DNA from: an uncultured Burkholderiales bacterium
GTDB lineage: Bacteria > Pseudomonadota > Gammaproteobacteria > Burkholderiales > Burkholderiaceae_C
Direction: 5' to 3'
Length of the DNA stretch: 7,862 nucleotides
Assembly (NCBI GenBank): GCA_903887655.1
Contig: CAISQQ010000034.1
Span: 1 to 7,862, forward strand
Each line of letters starts with the position of its first letter. Within the stretch, counting starts at the first letter, position 1. Both the position numbers and the translations under genes were made by a program. This document shows, piece by piece, positions 5,772 to 7,862 of the stretch. The notes under the pieces were generated by a model. That model saw only the letters and a list, made by a program, of their open reading frames with translations. It had not been told where the DNA came from and made no database searches.

Positions 5772-6805
5772 TCGATTTGCATGCCAGTGGCTTTGATGAT
5801 GGGCGCGTAGCGGTTTCTGAGGCTCTCCAGGTGCTGGGCAGCAGCCTGCCCCGTCTCACCCTCGATCACCAAGTCTTGGGACTCTAACAGGGATTTGATG
5901 TCTGGGCGGGAGAGCATCTGGGAGAAGCTGCGCTGGAGCACGCCCATCACATCGCTGGGGGTGGCCGCTGGCACCATGGCGATGTAGAACACCTCCACCG
6001 ACATCTCTTTGAGACCCAACTCGGCACTGGTGGGCACCTCGGGGAGCAACACAGAGCGCTTTCGGCTGGTCACGAACAAGGGGACGATTTGCTGGGACTT
6101 CACAAACGCGAGCATGCCAGGGCTGGCCAGCACCCCACCGTCGACCTCGCCCGACAAGATGGCCGTCACCGCGGGCGTGTTGCCCTTGTAGGGCACGTGG
6201 GTCACCTTGACTTTGGCGATGTCGCCCAAAATCTCCGCTGACAAATGCCCTGGGCTGCCGTTGCTCCCGGAGCTCAAGGTGAGCCCTTTGCCACGACCGC
6301 GTGCGAGCAACTCGCCCACACTGCGGATTTGGGTGCTCGGGTTCACGCCCATGAGCAAACCCGACGAAGCCAAAACCATCACGGGCTTTAAGTCACTCAA
6401 CTGGTAGGGAATGCTTTTGTAGATCCCGGGGTTGATGGTGAAGGTGGTGTCAATGCCAATCAAAATGGTGTGCCCGTCGGGCGCGCTTTTGGCGACATAG
6501 TCCGCCCCCAAATTGCCACCCGCGCCCACGCGGTTCTCCACCACAAAGGGTTGCTTGAGGGCGTTTTGCAGGTGCTCGGCCAAGAGGCGCGAAATCACAT
6601 CCGACGGCCCCCCCGGGGGAAAGCTGTTGATGAGCTTGACCGCTTTGGAGGGATAGGTTTGTGAGTGCACAGTAAAAGACAAGAAGAGACCCACCATCAC
6701 GGCGCCAAGCCCAATGGCCCGAGCCAGCGTTTGAGGCCAGGTCATGGGCTGGATCATGGGCCGGGTCATGCGATGCGTCAAGAGATGGGTCATGTGCTGA
6801 GTCAT
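5768..6805 (-). CDS. TctC/Bug family periplasmic solute receptor
   Basis: A 345-residue tripartite tricarboxylate transporter receptor, which captures small organic acids in the periplasm. A signal peptide (hydrophobic core about 28-46, cleavage near TVHSQ) is followed by the Bug signatures: YPSKAVKLINSFPPGGPSD (51-69), VVENRVGAGGNLGADYVAKS (88-107), APDGHTILIG (108-117), the HVPYKGNTPAV region (203-213), SGEVDGG (218-224) and LPEVPTSAELGL (254-265). The ATG at 6803-6805 is chosen because AAGGGG lies 7 nt before it and it overlaps the DpgC-like stop as ATGA. The first 24 residues come from a 12-bp repeat that gives several later start options. No TctA or TctB membrane gene is nearby, as is common for the many orphan receptors in Burkholderiales. 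Ligand is unknown; context suggests an aromatic or sulfated organic anion. Confidence 0.92.
   Translation of the reverse strand: MTQHMTHLLTHRMTRPMIQPMTWPQTLARAIGLGAVMVGLFLSFTVHSQTYPSKAVKLINSFPPGGPSDVISRLLAEHLQNALKQPFVVENRVGAGGNLGADYVAKSAPDGHTILIGIDTTFTINPGIYKSIPYQLSDLKPVMVLASSGLLMGVNPSTQIRSVGELLARGRGKGLTLSSGSNGSPGHLSAEILGDIAKVKVTHVPYKGNTPAVTAILSGEVDGGVLASPGMLAFVKSQQIVPLFVTSRKRSVLLPEVPTSAELGLKEMSVEVFYIAMVPAATPSDVMGVLQRSFSQMLSRPDIKSLLESQDLVIEGETGQAAAQHLESLRNRYAPIIKATGMQIE
6734..6805 (-). repeat. Six-copy 12-bp tandem repeat at the receptor start codon
   Basis: In the coding direction the units are ATGACTCAGCAC, ATGACCCATCTC, TTGACGCATCGC, ATGACCCGGCCC, ATGATCCAGCCC and ATGACCTGGCCT. Every unit begins with a usable start codon (five ATG, one TTG), all in frame, so they encode the methionine-rich N-terminus before the signal peptide core. 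Confidence 0.85.
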
Positions 6806-7862
6806 CCCTGAGCCCCTTCGAGCTTGGCTTTTTTGTCTTTGAGTTTGCGGTTGTGCGCGTCCCAGTTCTTCTCCAAGTTGCCGATGAGGGCTGGGCTGAA
6901 ATGGCACAGGGCCTGCTCCTTGCAGTACACCGACATGTACTGGCGAAAGAGGTCCAGCGGCTCTTGGGCCACGCGAAAGGCCTTTCGGTTGCCAGAGGCA
7001 CTCACCACACCCGAGGAGGTGATGGTGTCAATGGTTTGCGCGAGCACTTGGTCAAGCTCGGTGCTGGGCACCACTTCATCACAGATCATGCGCCCCATGG
7101 GACTTGCGCAATCGATGCGTTTTTCCATCATGATGGCTTGCCGTGCCAGACGGTCGCCCACAAACCGCGGCAGCCTCATGTTGGCCACGCCCGGGATGAT
7201 GCCCTCTTTCCTGGCGGGCAAGGTGAGGTAGGCATTGTCCGCGGCGATGTTGATGTCGGTCACGAGCAAGTACTGGCACCCCCCTCCAATGGCAAACTGG
7301 TCAACGACAGCGATCCAGAGCTTTTCATGGGTTTGACCCAGGATCTCATTGGCCGAGTTCTCCTGTGTGGCCAAGCCGCGGTACATTTTGTTGACTATCC
7401 CCATGTCGCGCTCGATGTACCACAGGTAGGGGATTTTGCCGTTGTAGAGCCGCGTTAAATTGATCCCACTGCTGAAGGTTCGGTGCCCCTGGTACTTGCC
7501 CTCTTCAATGACATCGCCTCGCATGACCGCAATCGAGGTGAGCGGATCCAAAATGGCCAAATCCGCCGCCACTTCCGTGTTGGCCAGGGTGTTGTCGTCC
7601 TCGGCGTGCAAGTAACGACCGTTTTGAAACGTCAAATGCGTGGCACGGGCGTGGCGCACCAGGCTCACACCCTCCAAATTCAGCACCCCTTGGCGACTGA
7701 ACTCGTCTTTGTACTGGGCGGTGAGCGGGTGCTCGAGCAAGCAGGCCTGGCACAAATGCAGTCCACTCTCGGGGTGGCCCAACACATGGGAGAGGAATAT
7801 CCCCTGGTCGATCTCATGGCCCTCTTTTTCGCTTTGTTTGTACTCACGCTCGGCCTCCAAAG
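6802..7862 (-). CDS. dpgC: DpgC-like (3,5-dihydroxyphenyl)acetyl-CoA dioxygenase, crotonase superfamily (partial, N-terminus off right edge)
   Basis: The last 352 or so residues of a crotonase-fold enzyme closely resembling DpgC, which uses O2 without metal or cofactor to oxidise an aryl-acetyl-CoA thioester. Counted from the right edge: KEGHEIDQGIF (12-22) belongs to the helical region before the crotonase core in DpgC; HAEDDN (85-90); FSSGINL (129-135), the first oxyanion-hole segment; VDQFAIGGGCQYLLVTD (186-202), the second; and LPARKEGIIPGVANMRLPRF (214-233), which is strongly DpgC-like. A lysine-rich tail ends the protein. DpgC is roughly 430 residues, so about 75-80 are missing; the TTG near 7860 is treated as an internal Leu. 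Its TGA overlaps the receptor ATG, marking it as an upstream member of the operon. Classical DpgC serves actinobacterial glycopeptide-antibiotic pathways; here a catabolic role on a related CoA ester is more likely. A plain hydratase or another oxygenase specificity remains possible. Confidence 0.82.
   Translation of the reverse strand, partial: LEAEREYKQSEKEGHEIDQGIFLSHVLGHPESGLHLCQACLLEHPLTAQYKDEFSRQGVLNLEGVSLVRHARATHLTFQNGRYLHAEDDNTLANTEVAADLAILDPLTSIAVMRGDVIEEGKYQGHRTFSSGINLTRLYNGKIPYLWYIERDMGIVNKMYRGLATQENSANEILGQTHEKLWIAVVDQFAIGGGCQYLLVTDINIAADNAYLTLPARKEGIIPGVANMRLPRFVGDRLARQAIMMEKRIDCASPMGRMICDEVVPSTELDQVLAQTIDTITSSGVVSASGNRKAFRVAQEPLDLFRQYMSVYCKEQALCHFSPALIGNLEKNWDAHNRKLKDKKAKLEGAQG
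6813..6818 (-). promoter_or_regulatory. Ribosome binding site for the TctC-like receptor
   Basis: AAGGGG on the minus strand, 7 nt before the ATG at 6803-6805 and inside the last codons of the upstream DpgC-like gene. It supports the most upstream of the six repeat-borne start codons as the main one. Confidence 0.6.

Noticed and set aside
6806..6907. Longer N-terminus for the TctC-like receptor, starting inside the DpgC-like gene
   Set aside because: The extra 34 residues overlap coding sequence, are not signal-peptide-like and lack a ribosome site. The ATG at 6803-6805 has AAGGGG and an ATGA overlap.
7858..7860. TTG as the start of the DpgC-like gene
   Set aside because: The family has about 75-80 more N-terminal residues and the visible start is mid-helix (EAEREYKQSEKEG). 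The gene almost certainly continues past the right edge.

Overview
This window looks like part of a GC-rich (roughly 60%) betaproteobacterial chromosome, most likely Burkholderiales and plausibly Comamonadaceae-like. The reasons are the codon usage, a Bug/TctC-type periplasmic receptor (a family greatly expanded in that group), a cytochrome c4-like plus three-haem cytochrome architecture, and an SsuB/TauB-type ABC ATPase. This placement is an inference from gene content. No rRNA, tRNA, transposase, integrase or CRISPR array was seen.

Layout, left to right. (A) Positions 1-620, minus strand: a small Rieske [2Fe-2S] ferredoxin followed, 13 nt after its stop, by the N-terminal 87 residues of an ABC transporter ATPase that runs off the left edge and probably starts with TTG. 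(B) 621-807: an AT-richer spacer containing a four-copy 8-bp tandem repeat. (C) 808-2943, minus: one long gene for an exported cytochrome c with five CxxCH haem sites. It appears to be a c4-like di-haem protein fused to an alcohol/molybdo-dehydrogenase-type three-haem subunit. Two 9-bp-period in-frame repeats lie inside it. (D) 3004-4413, plus: an orphan ModA (molybdate-binding protein) gene, divergent from the cytochrome gene, then a DUF427 gene. (E) 4414-4445: a GC-rich hairpin between convergent genes. (F) 4446-7862, minus: a tightly coupled operon transcribed right to left, made of a DpgC-like CoA-thioester dioxygenase (5' end beyond the right edge), a TctC/Bug solute receptor and a sulfatase. 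Both junctions are 4-nt ATGA overlaps.

How the genes may work together. The right-hand operon looks like a small catabolic unit: periplasmic capture of an organic anion, cytoplasmic hydrolysis of a sulfate ester, and cofactor-independent oxygenation of an aryl-CoA ester. The substrate is unknown, and the TctA/TctB membrane partners and a CoA ligase are not in the window. The middle pair (three-haem electron-acceptor module next to ModA) fits a molybdenum-dependent periplasmic or membrane dehydrogenase whose catalytic subunits would have to lie elsewhere. The left pair may be a ferredoxin/oxygenase component with a sulfonate- or nitrate-class importer. The most unusual points are the DpgC homologue in a proteobacterial operon with a sulfatase, the five-haem fusion, and four separate short tandem repeats in 7.9 kb. 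One of these repeats supplies six possible start codons to the receptor gene.
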